64,000 nucleotides of DNA. Source: Microbacterium sp. LWO14-1.2. Lineage in GTDB: Bacteria > Actinomycetota > Actinomycetes > Actinomycetales > Microbacteriaceae. The number at the start of each line of letters is the position of its first letter. Position 1 is the stretch's first letter. The position numbers were made by a program, and so were the translations under genes. Location: positions 868,001 to 932,000 of the forward strand of contig NZ_CP151633.1 in the NCBI RefSeq assembly GCF_038397715.1. Direction: 5' to 3'. Of the stretch, positions 16,719-25,687 are shown one piece after another. Below the pieces are notes generated by a model, which worked only from the letters and a program-made list of their open reading frames with translations, was not told the DNA's origin and ran no database searches.

Positions 16719-17657
16719 TCAGATCAGGGCGTCGACAGCCGTGCGGATGGCATCGGCGGAGGCCCGCAGCAGCCCGAGCTCGCGCTCGTCCATCGGCGTC
16801 TCGCCGAGCGGCACCGCCCCGGCCGCTCCCACGACGGAGGGCACCGACATGGCGACGCCCTCGATGCCGTATTCGCCGCCCAGCACGGTCGCGACCGGCA
16901 GCACGGCCCGTTCGTCGCGCAGCACGGCCTCGGCGATGCGCGCGCAGCTCACGCCGATCGCGAGGTTCGTCGCACCCTTGCCCTGGATGACCGTGTACGC
17001 CGCATCGCGCACCTCGATCGCGATGCGGTCGAGTTCCTCGGCGGTGAACGGCTCGTCGGCGGGCCAGTCGAGGATCGGCACCGATCCGATCGTCGCGTTC
17101 GACCAGAGCGGGAACTCGGTATCGCCGTGCTCCCCCACGATGTCCGCGTGCACGCTCGACGTGCTCACCTGTGCGCGGTGCGCGAGCCGCCATCGCAGTC
17201 GCGAGGTGTCGAGCACCGTACCCGACCCGAACACCCGGTGCGGCGGGAGCCCGGTGACCCGCTGCGCGACGACCGTCATGACGTCGGCGGGGTTCGTGAC
17301 GATCAGGAACACCGCAGACGGCGCCCGCTCGACGAGCTGCGGCAGCAGGCGCTGGAGGAGCCGGGCGTTCGTGCTCGCGAGCTCCATCCGCGTCTGCCCC
17401 GGCTGCTGCTTCGCGCCGGCGGTCACCACGACCACGTCGCTGCCGTCCACCACCGAGAGATCCGACCCTCCGCTCACGGCCGCCGAGGTGAACTGCGTGC
17501 CGTGCGCGAGGTCGAGCACCTCGGCATCCACTTTCGCCGTGTCGATGTCGTACAGCGCGACCTCCGCCGCGCTCCCCCGGATCAGCGCCGCGTACGCCAC
17601 GCTCACCCCCACGCTTCCCGCACCGATCACCGTGAGCTTCGTCCGCGCTGTCGTCAT
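16719..17657 (-). CDS. ldh: L-lactate dehydrogenase
   Basis: A 312-aa NAD-dependent enzyme interconverting pyruvate and L-lactate. The Rossmann motif is VIGAGSVGVSVAYAAL. PGQTRMELASTN carries the substrate-loop arginine (with QQ rather than malate-type residues), and TNPADVMT follows. FGSGTVLDTSRLRWRLA holds the substrate-binding arginine, and VGEHGDTEFPLWSN has the catalytic histidine. The pattern favours LDH over malate dehydrogenase. The ATG at 17657 was chosen because the Rossmann fold begins within nine residues; the longer frame upstream runs through the guaA terminator. Confidence 0.9.
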   Translation of the reverse strand: MTTARTKLTVIGAGSVGVSVAYAALIRGSAAEVALYDIDTAKVDAEVLDLAHGTQFTSAAVSGGSDLSVVDGSDVVVVTAGAKQQPGQTRMELASTNARLLQRLLPQLVERAPSAVFLIVTNPADVMTVVAQRVTGLPPHRVFGSGTVLDTSRLRWRLAHRAQVSTSSVHADIVGEHGDTEFPLWSNATIGSVPILDWPADEPFTAEELDRIAIEVRDAAYTVIQGKGATNLAIGVSCARIAEAVLRDERAVLPVATVLGGEYGIEGVAMSVPSVVGAAGAVPLGETPMDERELGLLRASADAIRTAVDALI

Positions 17658-17682
17658 ACGGCCATCCTGCCCGAAGACACGA

Positions 17683-17716
17683 GAACGGGCACGGACCGCA
17701 TGGCCCGTGCCCGTTC
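17683..17716 (-). terminator. Terminator downstream of guaA
   Basis: GAACGGGCACGG (17683-17694) pairs with CCGTGCCCGTTC (17705-17716) around a 10-nt loop. It lies between the guaA stop (17813) and the ldh start (17657), both on the minus strand. Confidence 0.65.
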
Positions 17717-17812
17717 GTCGTCGACGGCGGAGGAGCGTCCTGCTCACTCCCACTCGCCCGCTGGCGCGGTCGAGTGCCACCAGCGCTCATCAGACGAGCG
17801 GGAGCTCCTTCG

Positions 17813-19399
17813 TCACTCCCACTCGATGGTCCCCGGCGGCTTCGACGTCACGTCGAGCACGACGCGGTTGACGTCGCGGACGCTGTTCGTGATCCGGTTC
17901 GAGATCTTCGACAGCACGTCGTAGGGCAGACGCGTCCAGTCGGCGGTCATGGCGTCCTCGCTGGAGACGGGACGCAGCACGATCGGGTGCCCGTAGGTGC
18001 GGCCGTCGCCCTGCACTCCCACGGAGCGCACATCGGCGAGCAGCACGACGGGGCACTGCCAGATGTCCTGGTCGAGGCCGGCCTTCGTGAGCTCCTCGCG
18101 GGCGATCGCGTCCGCTTCGCGCAGGATCTCGAGGCGGTCCTTCGTGACCTCGCCGATGATGCGGATGCCGAGACCGGGCCCGGGGAAGGGCTGGCGTCCG
18201 ACGATCGCCTCGGGGATGCCGAGCTCGCGGCCGATCGCGCGGACCTCGTCCTTGAACAGGGCACGCAGCGGCTCGATGAGCTCGAAGTCGAGGTCGTCGG
18301 GCAGACCGCCCACGTTGTGGTGCGACTTGATGTTCGCGGTGCCGGCGCCGCCGCCCGACTCGACCACGTCGGGGTACAGCGTGCCCTGCACGAGGAACTT
18401 CACCGGGGCGCCGCCCGAGGCCTTGGCCTCGGCGACCAGGTCGAGCTGCACCTTCTCGAACGCGCGGATGAACTCGCGGCCGATGATCTTGCGCTTCTCC
18501 TCGGGGTCGGTCACACCCTCGAGGTGGCCGAGGAACGTGTCGGCCGCGTCGACCGTGATGAGCCGCACGCCGGTGGACTCGACGTAGTCCTTCTCGACCT
18601 GCTCCCGCTCGCCCTTGCGCAGCAGACCATGGTCGACGAACACCGCGGTGAGCTGGTCGCCGATCGCCTTGTGCACGAGGGCCGTGGAGACCGCCGAGTC
18701 GACGCCGCCCGACAGGGCGGAGATGACGCGCGCGTCGCCGACCTGCTCGCGGATGCGCTCGACCTGCTCGGCGATGACGTTGTCGGGGTTCCAGTCGGAG
18801 GCCAGCCCCGCTCCCTTGTGCAGGAAGTTCTCGAGCACGCGCTGGCCGTGGTCGGAGTGCTTGACCTCGGGGTGCCACTGCACGCCGTAGAAGCGGCGCT
18901 GCTCGTCGGCGAACGCCGCGACCTTCGTCGCCTCGGTGGTGGCGAGCACCTCGAAGCCCTCGGGGGCCGTGGCGACCTGGTCGCCGTGACTCATCCACAC
19001 GTTCTGCTCGTTCGGCTGACCGCCGAGCAGCGTGCCGCCGTCACCCGAGATGACGGCGTCCGTGGCGCCGTACTCGCGGAGGCCGGTGTGCGCGACCTCG
19101 CCCCCGAGCGTCTGGGCCATGTACTGGAAGCCGTAGCAGATGCCGAGCGTCGGGACGCCGAGCTCGAACACCGCGGGGTCGAGGCGCGGAGCACCCTCCT
19201 CGTACACCGACGACGGGCCGCCCGACAGGATGATCGCGACGGGGTTCTTCTCGGCGATCTCGGCGGCGGTCGCGGTGTGCGGCACGATCTCGCTGTAGAC
19301 ACCGGCCTCGCGGACGCGGCGGGCGATCAGCTGCGCGTACTGCGCGCCGAAGTCGACGACGAGCGCTGGGCGCTGCTGGGTCTCGGTCTGTTCGGTCAC
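17813..19399 (-). CDS. guaA: GMP synthase (glutamine-hydrolysing)
   Basis: A 528-aa two-domain enzyme converting XMP to GMP with glutamine and ATP. The N-terminal class I amidotransferase domain shows [14 protein letters not shown], the nucleophile elbow [11 protein letters not shown] and WHPEVKHSD with the catalytic His/Glu. The ATP pyrophosphatase domain begins with the P-loop [11 protein letters not shown]. The C-terminal dimerisation domain ends KPPGTIEWE, the standard GuaA terminus. A GTG start at 19399 gives [11 protein letters not shown] and overlaps the DUF3817 stop by 4 nt (GTGA), so translation is probably coupled. The longer frame to 19579 is antisense-like noise. Confidence 0.97.
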   Translation of the reverse strand: MTEQTETQQRPALVVDFGAQYAQLIARRVREAGVYSEIVPHTATAAEIAEKNPVAIILSGGPSSVYEEGAPRLDPAVFELGVPTLGICYGFQYMAQTLGGEVAHTGLREYGATDAVISGDGGTLLGGQPNEQNVWMSHGDQVATAPEGFEVLATTEATKVAAFADEQRRFYGVQWHPEVKHSDHGQRVLENFLHKGAGLASDWNPDNVIAEQVERIREQVGDARVISALSGGVDSAVSTALVHKAIGDQLTAVFVDHGLLRKGEREQVEKDYVESTGVRLITVDAADTFLGHLEGVTDPEEKRKIIGREFIRAFEKVQLDLVAEAKASGGAPVKFLVQGTLYPDVVESGGGAGTANIKSHHNVGGLPDDLDFELIEPLRALFKDEVRAIGRELGIPEAIVGRQPFPGPGLGIRIIGEVTKDRLEILREADAIAREELTKAGLDQDIWQCPVVLLADVRSVGVQGDGRTYGHPIVLRPVSSEDAMTADWTRLPYDVLSKISNRITNSVRDVNRVVLDVTSKPPGTIEWE

Positions 19400-19866
19400 C
19401 GGGCACCTTCCGTGGCAGGGGCGGAGGCCTCGGCGGCCTCCCGAGTGGCGAGGTAGGCCTTGACGTCGCGGGCGACGATGGCCTCCATGAAGAACGAGAG
19501 CAGCGGGATGACGCCGCCGAGCGCGAGGAGGATGAACCGCAGGAACGGCCACCGCATCAGGCTCCACATGCGGAAGCATGCGAAGAGGTAGACGACGTAG
19601 AACCAGCCGTGAGCGACGAGGATGCCGAGCGAGAGGTTGAATCCGTCACCGGTCGACTCGAGGCCCTCAGGGCCGTCGACGACCTGAGCGAACCACAGCG
19701 GCCCGCCGGAACCGCCCGCGAAGAGCTCGAGGTGGATCGGCGTGTACTTCAGCACCATCTCGGCGACCAGCAGGAGCAGCATGACTCCCGTGATGATCGA
19801 GGCGATCTGGTAGAACTTCAGCGCACCACGGATCGCCGGAAAGCTGGCGACTTTCGGTTCGGGCAT
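19396..19866 (-). CDS. DUF3817-family membrane protein
   Basis: A 156-aa protein with hydrophobic segments near residues 20-40, 80-100 and 107-130. [20 protein letters not shown] and [24 protein letters not shown] are typical of DUF3817, an actinobacterial integral membrane family of unknown function often placed before guaA. TAGACT lies 6 nt before the ATG. The stop overlaps the guaA GTG by 4 nt, making this the first gene of a two-gene operon. Confidence 0.85.
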   Translation of the reverse strand: MPEPKVASFPAIRGALKFYQIASIITGVMLLLLVAEMVLKYTPIHLELFAGGSGGPLWFAQVVDGPEGLESTGDGFNLSLGILVAHGWFYVVYLFACFRMWSLMRWPFLRFILLALGGVIPLLSFFMEAIVARDVKAYLATREAAEASAPATEGAR

Positions 19867-19872
19867 GGGTCC

Positions 19873-19878
19873 AGTCTA
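19873..19878 (-). promoter_or_regulatory. Putative leaderless -10 box of DUF3817-guaA
   Basis: Minus-strand TAGACT, 6 nt before the ATG at 19866. Confidence 0.45.
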
Positions 19879-19914
19879 GTCGGCGTCGCCCGGTGCCCGA
19901 CGGAGGCCAGGATG

Positions 19915-19951
19915 CTGGTCTGGTCAACCTGACCAGACCAGGGTACCCTGG
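19915..19951 (+). promoter_or_regulatory. Overlapping palindromic operators on the toxin-antitoxin promoter
   Basis: A perfect 12-bp inverted repeat, CTGGTCTGGTCA (19915-19926) and TGACCAGACCAG (19930-19941), has a 3-nt spacer. It overlaps a second perfect 14-nt palindrome, CCAGGGTACCCTGG (19938-19951). TACCCT (19944-19949), 6 nt before the ATG, is a probable -10 box, with TGGTCA 17 nt upstream as a weak -35. Antitoxin binding here would block its own promoter. Confidence 0.65.
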
Positions 19952-19955
19952 CACG

Positions 19956-20231
19956 ATGACGACGACCGTGAATGTGCAGGATGCCAAGACCCGGCTGTCT
20001 GAACTGCTCCGACGGGTCCAGACGGGCGAGGACATCGTGATCGCGCGCGCAGGCACGCCGATCGCGCGGATGACCGCAGCGACGCCGCCCCGGCGATCCC
20101 TCGATGCCGCGCTGCTTCCCGAGATCCCGCCGATCTCGGCGGACGCCCTGCTCGTCGACGCCACCGCAGCAGAACTCGCCGACTGGGAGGGCGATGATGC
20201 CGACGACCCGCTGACCTCTGCGCGATCGTGA
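19956..20231 (+). CDS. Phd/YefM-family antitoxin
   Basis: A 91-aa protein. MTTTVNVQDAKTRLSELLRRV and GEDIVIARAGTPIARMTA are the Phd/YefM N-terminal DNA-binding dimer signature. The acidic C-terminal half (PEIPPISADALLVDATAAEL) is the toxin-wrapping tail. The ATG at 19956 starts the homology directly, and a -10 box and two palindromes lie just upstream. The last codons overlap the toxin GTG by 4 nt, as usual for coupled toxin-antitoxin pairs. It should repress its own promoter, with the toxin as co-repressor. Confidence 0.88.
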   Translation: MTTTVNVQDAKTRLSELLRRVQTGEDIVIARAGTPIARMTAATPPRRSLDAALLPEIPPISADALLVDATAAELADWEGDDADDPLTSARS

Positions 20232-20623
20232 GCGCCTACCTGCTCGACACGCACGTGCTTCTGTGGCTGGCGACCGACCCTGAGCGCGTACCGAGCGCCC
20301 TCCGCGCCCTGCTCACCGAGGCCGAGTCGGTGTACGTGTCAGCGGCCAGCCCCCACGAGATCGCGCAGAAGACCCGGCTCGGGCGCCTTCCGCACGGGGG
20401 CCGCGTGCTGACGCGATGGCAGCCTCTGATGCAGCTGCTCTTCGCGACCGAGGTCCCCCTGAGCGCCGCGCACATGCGCGCCGCCGGCGAGCTCGCATGG
20501 GAGCATCGCGACCCGTTCGACCGGATGCTGGTGGCGCAGGCACAGCTCGACGGGCTGATCCTGGTCACCGCCGACGAACGGATCCTCGCGTACCCCGAGG
20601 TGTCGTGCGCCGCGTGGACGTGA
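20228..20623 (+). CDS. PIN-domain toxin (VapC-like ribonuclease)
   Basis: A 131-aa PIN-domain protein. The acidic metal-binding residues are visible: D7 in LLDTHVLLW, E44 in SPHEIAQK, D98 in HRDPFDRMLVAQA and D116 in TADER. It is therefore predicted to be an active Mg-dependent endoribonuclease. The GTG start overlaps the antitoxin stop by 4 nt. PIN toxins of this subgroup (DTHxLLW ... DPFDR) normally pair with Phd-type antitoxins, as here. The RNA target is unknown. It ends 10 bp before the convergent manA stop. Confidence 0.88.
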   Translation: MSAYLLDTHVLLWLATDPERVPSALRALLTEAESVYVSAASPHEIAQKTRLGRLPHGGRVLTRWQPLMQLLFATEVPLSAAHMRAAGELAWEHRDPFDRMLVAQAQLDGLILVTADERILAYPEVSCAAWT

Positions 20624-20632
20624 TCGCCACCG

Positions 20633-21616
20633 CTATGGCGTGGGCGGCCGCGCGACCAGCACCTCCCCCACGCCCGTGACTCTCAGCGCTCCCGCGGCGT
20701 GCGGCACCACCAGGGTGCTCCCCGCGCCGAGCGCGTCCGAGCCGACGGTGAGCGCACCGCTCGCCACCACCGCGATCGAGAACCCCTGGTCGATCACCGC
20801 CTCGCCATCGACCGGCATCCGCTCGAGTCGGAAGTAGCGATCGGCGTCGGAGGGGAACACGGATCCGGATGCCGGGGCGGCGCCCACGAGCGTGCGCACC
20901 TCGTGCGGGGTTCGCACCCCGCGGTTCACCGCGGCGAGCGCGACCTCGAAACCCAGTCCGAGGTGTCCGAGGGCGGGGCCGTCGATCGCGAACCCCTGCC
21001 ATTCGAGCAGGATCGACAGATCCTCCGGCTGCTGGAGCTCGAGCAGCAGCACGCCCTCCCCGATCGCGTGCAGCTCGCCCGGCGGCACCCAGACGACGTC
21101 GCCCGGCACCACGTCGACCGCGTGCAGGAGTGCGAGCAGGGCGTCCACGTCCTGCCTCTCCACGAGGTCGGCCAGCTCGGCGGACCCGACGTCGCGCCGC
21201 AGCCCGACGTGCACCGTGCCGCCCTGCAGGATGTACCAGGCCTCGGCCTTGCCGTGCGCGCGACCCAGGTGCGAGGCGGCGAAGTCGTCGTGCGGATGCG
21301 CATGCACGGGCAGCCGCTGCCCGGCGTCGAGCAGCTTCACGAGCAGGCGGGTGTCGGCTTCCCAGCGACGGACGTGTTCCTCGCCGAGCCAGCCGACCGG
21401 GTCGGCCTCGACGGCATCCCGCAGCAGTCGCCCGTCCGGCAGACGAGTGAGCCCGACCTCGCTCTCACCGTTGACGTTGGTGGTCGATCCGATCCAGTCC
21501 TCGGGCTCGCGCGGGGCGCTGCCGCTCTCGCCGCGGAACGCGCTGATGCGGGCTCCTCCGAGATAGAACCGCTCGGCGGGGCGGTTCGACGGGAGGATCA
21601 CCGGTCGGGGCATCAT
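20633..21616 (-). CDS. manA: Mannose-6-phosphate isomerase, class I
   Basis: A 327-aa cupin enzyme interconverting mannose-6-phosphate and fructose-6-phosphate. The zinc site is visible as LPVHAHPHDDFAASHLG (HAHPH at residues 105-109), GKAEAWYIL with the glutamate, and GELHAIGEGVLLLELQQPEDLS with the last histidine. Two adjacent ATGs (21616 and 21613) are possible. The first overlaps the preceding kinase stop as ATGA and follows AGGAG, so it is preferred. It is the last gene of the sugar operon; its product fructose-6-phosphate could feed the kinase and aldolase encoded upstream. Confidence 0.88.
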   Translation of the reverse strand: MMPRPVILPSNRPAERFYLGGARISAFRGESGSAPREPEDWIGSTTNVNGESEVGLTRLPDGRLLRDAVEADPVGWLGEEHVRRWEADTRLLVKLLDAGQRLPVHAHPHDDFAASHLGRAHGKAEAWYILQGGTVHVGLRRDVGSAELADLVERQDVDALLALLHAVDVVPGDVVWVPPGELHAIGEGVLLLELQQPEDLSILLEWQGFAIDGPALGHLGLGFEVALAAVNRGVRTPHEVRTLVGAAPASGSVFPSDADRYFRLERMPVDGEAVIDQGFSIAVVASGALTVGSDALGAGSTLVVPHAAGALRVTGVGEVLVARPPTP

Positions 21617-22878
21617 GCTCTCTCCTGCTTCTGCTCATGCTCGTGCTTCTGATCGGTGACGACCCCCGCCAGGAAGCCGCCGACGAACGTGTCGCCGAGT
21701 CCGATGGTGGTGGGGGTCGCGACATCGAGGTCGAAGGCGGCCACACCGACGGCCCCCGCAAGACGCTGTTCGACCGAGGCGACGACCGCCGCGCCGCCGC
21801 TGTGCTGCGGCATCCCGCGCGTCTCGTCGACGTCTCGCACGGTCAGCGCGTCGCCGACCCGGTACCGCGTCGCGGCCACGACGACCGCGCTCACGAGGGC
21901 GGACCGATGACGGTGCGCCGCCTCCCCGACCGCGATGGCCCAGTACCTGGTGTGCACGACCAGGGCCGCCGCGGGGACGATCTCCCGCACGTCGGCGAGC
22001 GCCCGCGCGACGTCGTCGGCGTCGAGCAGGTCGACGCCGCGTCCCAGATACTCCTGCAGCTCGTCCTCGTTCATGCCGTACACGTCGATGAGCGGCAGCA
22101 GCCGCGATCGGACGGTGGCGGCGAACTCACGCGTGTAGAAACCCGCGTCCTCGTAGTAGACGAGCGCCTCCGCCGGCAGCGATGCCATCGCCGTCCTCAC
22201 CTCGTCGAGCCGCTGTTCGAGCAGGCCGTGGTCCTGCATCGTGTTGAATCCCGAGACGAGGAAGACGCGCGCCCGCGCGAGCTCGTCCGCCAGCGCCGGA
22301 GCGATCGCCATCGTGCGGTTCGGCGGATCGTTCGCGAAGATGAGTCGGTTCGACGCCGGAGCGACGAGGACGGCGTCGTCGAGCTGCACGCGGGTTCCCG
22401 CCGGGTACTGCACGATCAGATGCGGATCCAGGGTGTCCTCCGCCGCGGACGACACGTACGTGATCGCGGGCGGGAGAAGACGGCGCACCGTGTCGTCGAT
22501 GCTCACCAGATGCTGGATGCTGGGGATGCCGAGCGCGTCCAGCACGAGGCCGGCCCGCACCCCCGTGCCGCCCAGGGTCACGGCGAAGGCGAAGTGGGCG
22601 GCGAAGCGCTCGACGATCTCGGACGATGCGACGAACCGCTCAGCCCCCGCGCCCGAAGCGACGAACGCCAGGACCGTGACGAGCAGCGAGCGCTCGTCGA
22701 CGATCGGCGCCGAGGTGGTGAGCTCGCCGCGTCGCACGCCGTGCTCGCGCGCGAGACGCTCGATCACCTCGGCATCCCACGCGAGCTCGTAGTCGACGGT
22801 GCCGCCGAGCCCCAGCACGAGCGTGCCGCCCGCGTCTCCGGCGGACCCGTCGCCCATGAGCGAAGCCGTTTCGTCCAC
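21613..22878 (-). CDS. ADP-dependent phosphofructokinase/glucokinase-family sugar kinase
   Basis: A 421-aa protein of the ribokinase-like ADP-dependent kinase family, best known from archaea. Recognisable parts are VTLGGTGVRAGLVLDALG, RLIFANDPPNRTM, VFLVSGFNTMQD, LIDVYGMNEDELQEYLG (the NEDEL region) and TIGLGDTFVGGF, which supplies the GxGD catalytic base motif. Enzymes of this family transfer phosphate from ADP to glucose or fructose-6-phosphate. The exact acceptor, and whether ADP is really used, are not provable here. GTG at 22878 follows GGAGG. It lies between an aldolase and manA in a sugar-uptake operon. Confidence 0.75.
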   Translation of the reverse strand: MDETASLMGDGSAGDAGGTLVLGLGGTVDYELAWDAEVIERLAREHGVRRGELTTSAPIVDERSLLVTVLAFVASGAGAERFVASSEIVERFAAHFAFAVTLGGTGVRAGLVLDALGIPSIQHLVSIDDTVRRLLPPAITYVSSAAEDTLDPHLIVQYPAGTRVQLDDAVLVAPASNRLIFANDPPNRTMAIAPALADELARARVFLVSGFNTMQDHGLLEQRLDEVRTAMASLPAEALVYYEDAGFYTREFAATVRSRLLPLIDVYGMNEDELQEYLGRGVDLLDADDVARALADVREIVPAAALVVHTRYWAIAVGEAAHRHRSALVSAVVVAATRYRVGDALTVRDVDETRGMPQHSGGAAVVASVEQRLAGAVGVAAFDLDVATPTTIGLGDTFVGGFLAGVVTDQKHEHEQKQERA

Positions 22879-22904
22879 GACGCCGATCCTCCCCCGTCCG
22901 CCGC

Positions 22905-23768
22905 TCAGTACAGCGACGCCTTGCCGTCGGCGCCGAAGAGCTCGATCTTCTCGGCGGCCGTCGCCTTCATGGCCTTGAGCGCCTCCGGCTGGATCGCGTT
23001 GGGCTCTCGCAGACGACGGTCGGTGCCGAGCACCTCGCGCATGCGGTCGTGGTACGAGACCTTGATGTCGCTCGAGATGTTGATCTTGTTGACGCCGAGC
23101 TCCACCGCGCGCCGCAGCTCGGCATCCGGGTTCGACGATCCGCCGTGCAGCACGAGCGGGATCTTCACGGCCGCCTTGATCTGCTCGAGCAGGTCGTGGC
23201 GCAGTTCCGGGTTCTTATCGCTCGGGTACAGGCCGTGCGAGGTGCCGATCGCGATCGCCAGGCTGTCGACGCCGGTCTCCTCGACGAAGCGCACCGCGTC
23301 ATCCGGGTTGGTGTAGATGATCTCCGCCGCCCCCGACTCGCCGTAGCTGTCGTTCGCGCCGATGGTGCCCAGCTCGCCCTCGACCTGGATGCCGGCGGCG
23401 TGCGCGGCCTCGACGACCTTGCGCGTGATCGCCACGTTCTGATCGAACGGCTCGAGCGAGGCGTCGATCATCACCGACGTGAAGCCGGCGTGGATCGCCC
23501 GGATGATCTGCTCGTAGCTGCCGCCGTGGTCCCAGTGGATCGCCACCGGCACGCTCGACCGGTGGGCGCGGGAGTGCATCGCGGGGATCAGGTCGGTCGT
23601 GATGTGCGACACCTCGTCGGGGTGGATCGCGATGATGACCGGAGCGGCCTTCTCCTCGCTGATGTCCATGACGCCGGTGAACATCGCCCAGTCGCTGATG
23701 TTGAAGGCGGGGATGGCGAAGTCGTGCGCGTTCGCGACGTCGAGGATGGATTTGCCGGTGTAGAGCAC
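22905..23768 (-). CDS. Class II ketose-bisphosphate aldolase
   Basis: A 287-aa zinc aldolase of the fructose/tagatose-bisphosphate type. HWDHGGSYEQI supplies a zinc histidine and the catalytic aspartate (D80). VEGELGTIG carries the glutamate, and AIGTSHGLYP and PLVLHGGSSNP the remaining zinc histidines and phosphate-binding loop. The short length and lack of FbaA-type insertions resemble GatY/KbaY/IolJ-like enzymes for alternative ketoses rather than the glycolytic FbaA. GTG at 23768 follows AGGAG by 8 nt. It sits between the permeases and the sugar kinase, so it likely cleaves the phosphorylated sugar they supply. Confidence 0.85.
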   Translation of the reverse strand: MLYTGKSILDVANAHDFAIPAFNISDWAMFTGVMDISEEKAAPVIIAIHPDEVSHITTDLIPAMHSRAHRSSVPVAIHWDHGGSYEQIIRAIHAGFTSVMIDASLEPFDQNVAITRKVVEAAHAAGIQVEGELGTIGANDSYGESGAAEIIYTNPDDAVRFVEETGVDSLAIAIGTSHGLYPSDKNPELRHDLLEQIKAAVKIPLVLHGGSSNPDAELRRAVELGVNKINISSDIKVSYHDRMREVLGTDRRLREPNAIQPEALKAMKATAAEKIELFGADGKASLY

Positions 23769-23814
23769 TTGTGTTTCTCCTGTTTCGTGATGGTCGTGGA
23801 CGGTCGAGCGGGGA

Positions 23815-24678
23815 TCAGCTCTTGACGGACCCAGCCGTGAGTCCGCTGATGAAGTACCGCTGGAAGAAGAGGAAGAGGATCAGCACCGGGATCGACCCGA
23901 GCACGCTCATCGCCATGATCTGGTTCCAGTCGTAGGAGTGCTGCCCCATCAGGAGCTGGATGCCGATCGGCACCGTGCGCATGTCGATCGACCGCGTCAG
24001 CGTGAGCGCGAAGAGGTACTCGTTCCACGCGATCATGAACGTGTAGATGCCGACCGAGACGATGCCGGGAACCGAAATCGGGACGAGGATGCGCCACAGC
24101 GCCGTCATGGATCCGGCGCCGTCGACGCGGACCGCCTCGTCGAGCTCCTTCGGGAGCGTGTTGAAGTACCCGGTCATCATGATGATCGCGTACGGCAGCG
24201 TGAACACCATGTAGGTGAGGATCAGGCCCGCGTACGAGTTGTACAGCCCGAGCGCCACCATGAGTCCGAAGTACGGGATGAGGAGCGTGATCGGAGGAAC
24301 GGCCTGCACGCTGACGATGACCACGTTGAGGATGCGCTTGCCGCGGAACTCGAAGCGGCTGAAGGCGTATGCCGCCTGGATCGCCACGAGCAGCGTGAGG
24401 ATCGTGACGGAGCCGGCGACGACGTAGCTGTTCAGGAAGAACCGCATGGTCTCGGGGTTCGTGAAGATCGCGACGTACGCGTCGAACGAGAACGTGTCGG
24501 TGATGAGCCTGGGCGGGAGCTCGAAGATCTGCGTGTTCGACTTGAACGAGCTCGACAGCATCCACAGCACCGGACCGGCGGCGAACACCGCTCCGAGGAT
24601 CAGCGCGACGATCAGACCGGACTTCGCGAGAAGGTGGGACCTGGTGCGCCGGCGCACGGTGTCGGCGGTGAGAGCCAT
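23815..24678 (-). CDS. Carbohydrate ABC transporter permease (MalG-type)
   Basis: A 287-aa inner-membrane permease with about six helices. The EAA loop ELDEAVRVDGAGSMTALWRILVPI is the contact site for the ATPase. The N-terminal helix (GLIVALILGAVFAAGPVLWMLSSSFK) matches MalG-like subunits. The start at MALTADTVRRR lies 2 nt after the stop of the MalF-type gene. No ATPase gene is in the operon, so a shared MsiK-type ATPase encoded elsewhere is likely, as common in actinobacteria. Confidence 0.9.
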   Translation of the reverse strand: MALTADTVRRRTRSHLLAKSGLIVALILGAVFAAGPVLWMLSSSFKSNTQIFELPPRLITDTFSFDAYVAIFTNPETMRFFLNSYVVAGSVTILTLLVAIQAAYAFSRFEFRGKRILNVVIVSVQAVPPITLLIPYFGLMVALGLYNSYAGLILTYMVFTLPYAIIMMTGYFNTLPKELDEAVRVDGAGSMTALWRILVPISVPGIVSVGIYTFMIAWNEYLFALTLTRSIDMRTVPIGIQLLMGQHSYDWNQIMAMSVLGSIPVLILFLFFQRYFISGLTAGSVKS

Positions 24679-24680
24679 GA

Positions 24681-25604
24681 TCAGTCCCTCGCTTTCTGGT
24701 GACGGACGTAGAAGACGGCGAGCACCATCGACATCAGCAGCACGAGCACCGCGGAGGTGGCGGCGAGCGAGAAGTCGTACTTGGCGAACGCGAGCTTGTA
24801 GGTGAAGGTGCTGAGCACCTCGGTGACGTCGATCGGACCGCCGCCCGTCGTCATCCAGATCAGGGCGAACTGCTGCGAGGTCCAGATCAGGTCGAGCAGC
24901 ACGAGGCTGATGATGATCGGACGCAGCTGCGGGATCGTGACGTTCCAGAAGCGCTGCACGGCATTGGCGCCGTCGACGCGGGCCGCCTCGTGCAGGTCGG
25001 CCGGCACGCCCTGGAGCCCCGCCAGCAGGCTGACCATGAAGAACGGATACCCGGCCCAGATGTTGATGAAGATGATGGTGCCGAGCGCGAGCTGCGGGGA
25101 GGCCAGCCACTCGATGTCGGTGTTGAGCAGGAAGTTCACGACGCCGTTGGGCGCGAGGAGCATGCGCCAGAGGACCGCGATGACCGCGACCGTGAACAGC
25201 CACGGAAGCACGTACAGCGCCCGGAAGATCGAGCGGGAGAACCGGCCGAGCAGCGGGCTGTTGAGCATCATCGCGAAGGCGAGGCCCAGCACGAGGTGCG
25301 CGGCGACGCTCGTCACCGTGAAGAGGATCGTGTTGCCCGTGGCCTTCCAGAACCCGGGGTCGGAGAGGATCTCCACGTAGTTCGCGATGCCGACGAACTC
25401 CGGCGACTTGTTCAGGATCACGTTGTCCTGGAACGAGTAGCCGATGACCATCACGATCGGGACGATCATGAGGACGAACAGCAGGATGATCGTCGGCGAG
25501 AGGAAGCCGTACGACTCGGTGGTCTTGCGCAGCTGCCGCCTGCGGCGCGACGGGGCGGCGCCGGTGACGATCACCTCGGTGTCGTCGGACAGTTTCAGGC
25601 TCAT
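24681..25604 (-). CDS. Carbohydrate ABC transporter permease (MalF-type)
   Basis: A 307-aa permease with six predicted helices. SYGFLSPTIILLFVLMIVPI opens the first, and LHEAARVDGANAVQRFWNVTIPQL is the EAA coupling loop. NYVEILSDPGFWKATGNTI is typical of UgpA/MalF-like subunits. ATG at 25604 gives MSLKLSDDTEVIV, and a short extension to 25640 has no homology. It is placed between the binding protein and the MalG-type permease, forming one import system with them. Confidence 0.9.
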   Translation of the reverse strand: MSLKLSDDTEVIVTGAAPSRRRRQLRKTTESYGFLSPTIILLFVLMIVPIVMVIGYSFQDNVILNKSPEFVGIANYVEILSDPGFWKATGNTILFTVTSVAAHLVLGLAFAMMLNSPLLGRFSRSIFRALYVLPWLFTVAVIAVLWRMLLAPNGVVNFLLNTDIEWLASPQLALGTIIFINIWAGYPFFMVSLLAGLQGVPADLHEAARVDGANAVQRFWNVTIPQLRPIIISLVLLDLIWTSQQFALIWMTTGGGPIDVTEVLSTFTYKLAFAKYDFSLAATSAVLVLLMSMVLAVFYVRHQKARD

Positions 25605-25687
25605 GGGAACCGGTGCTCCTTGGTTGGTCGGGTGCCGCACCGCCGCAGCGGTGCGGCACCCCGTTCATGCGGGAGTCGCGAGGAGGG

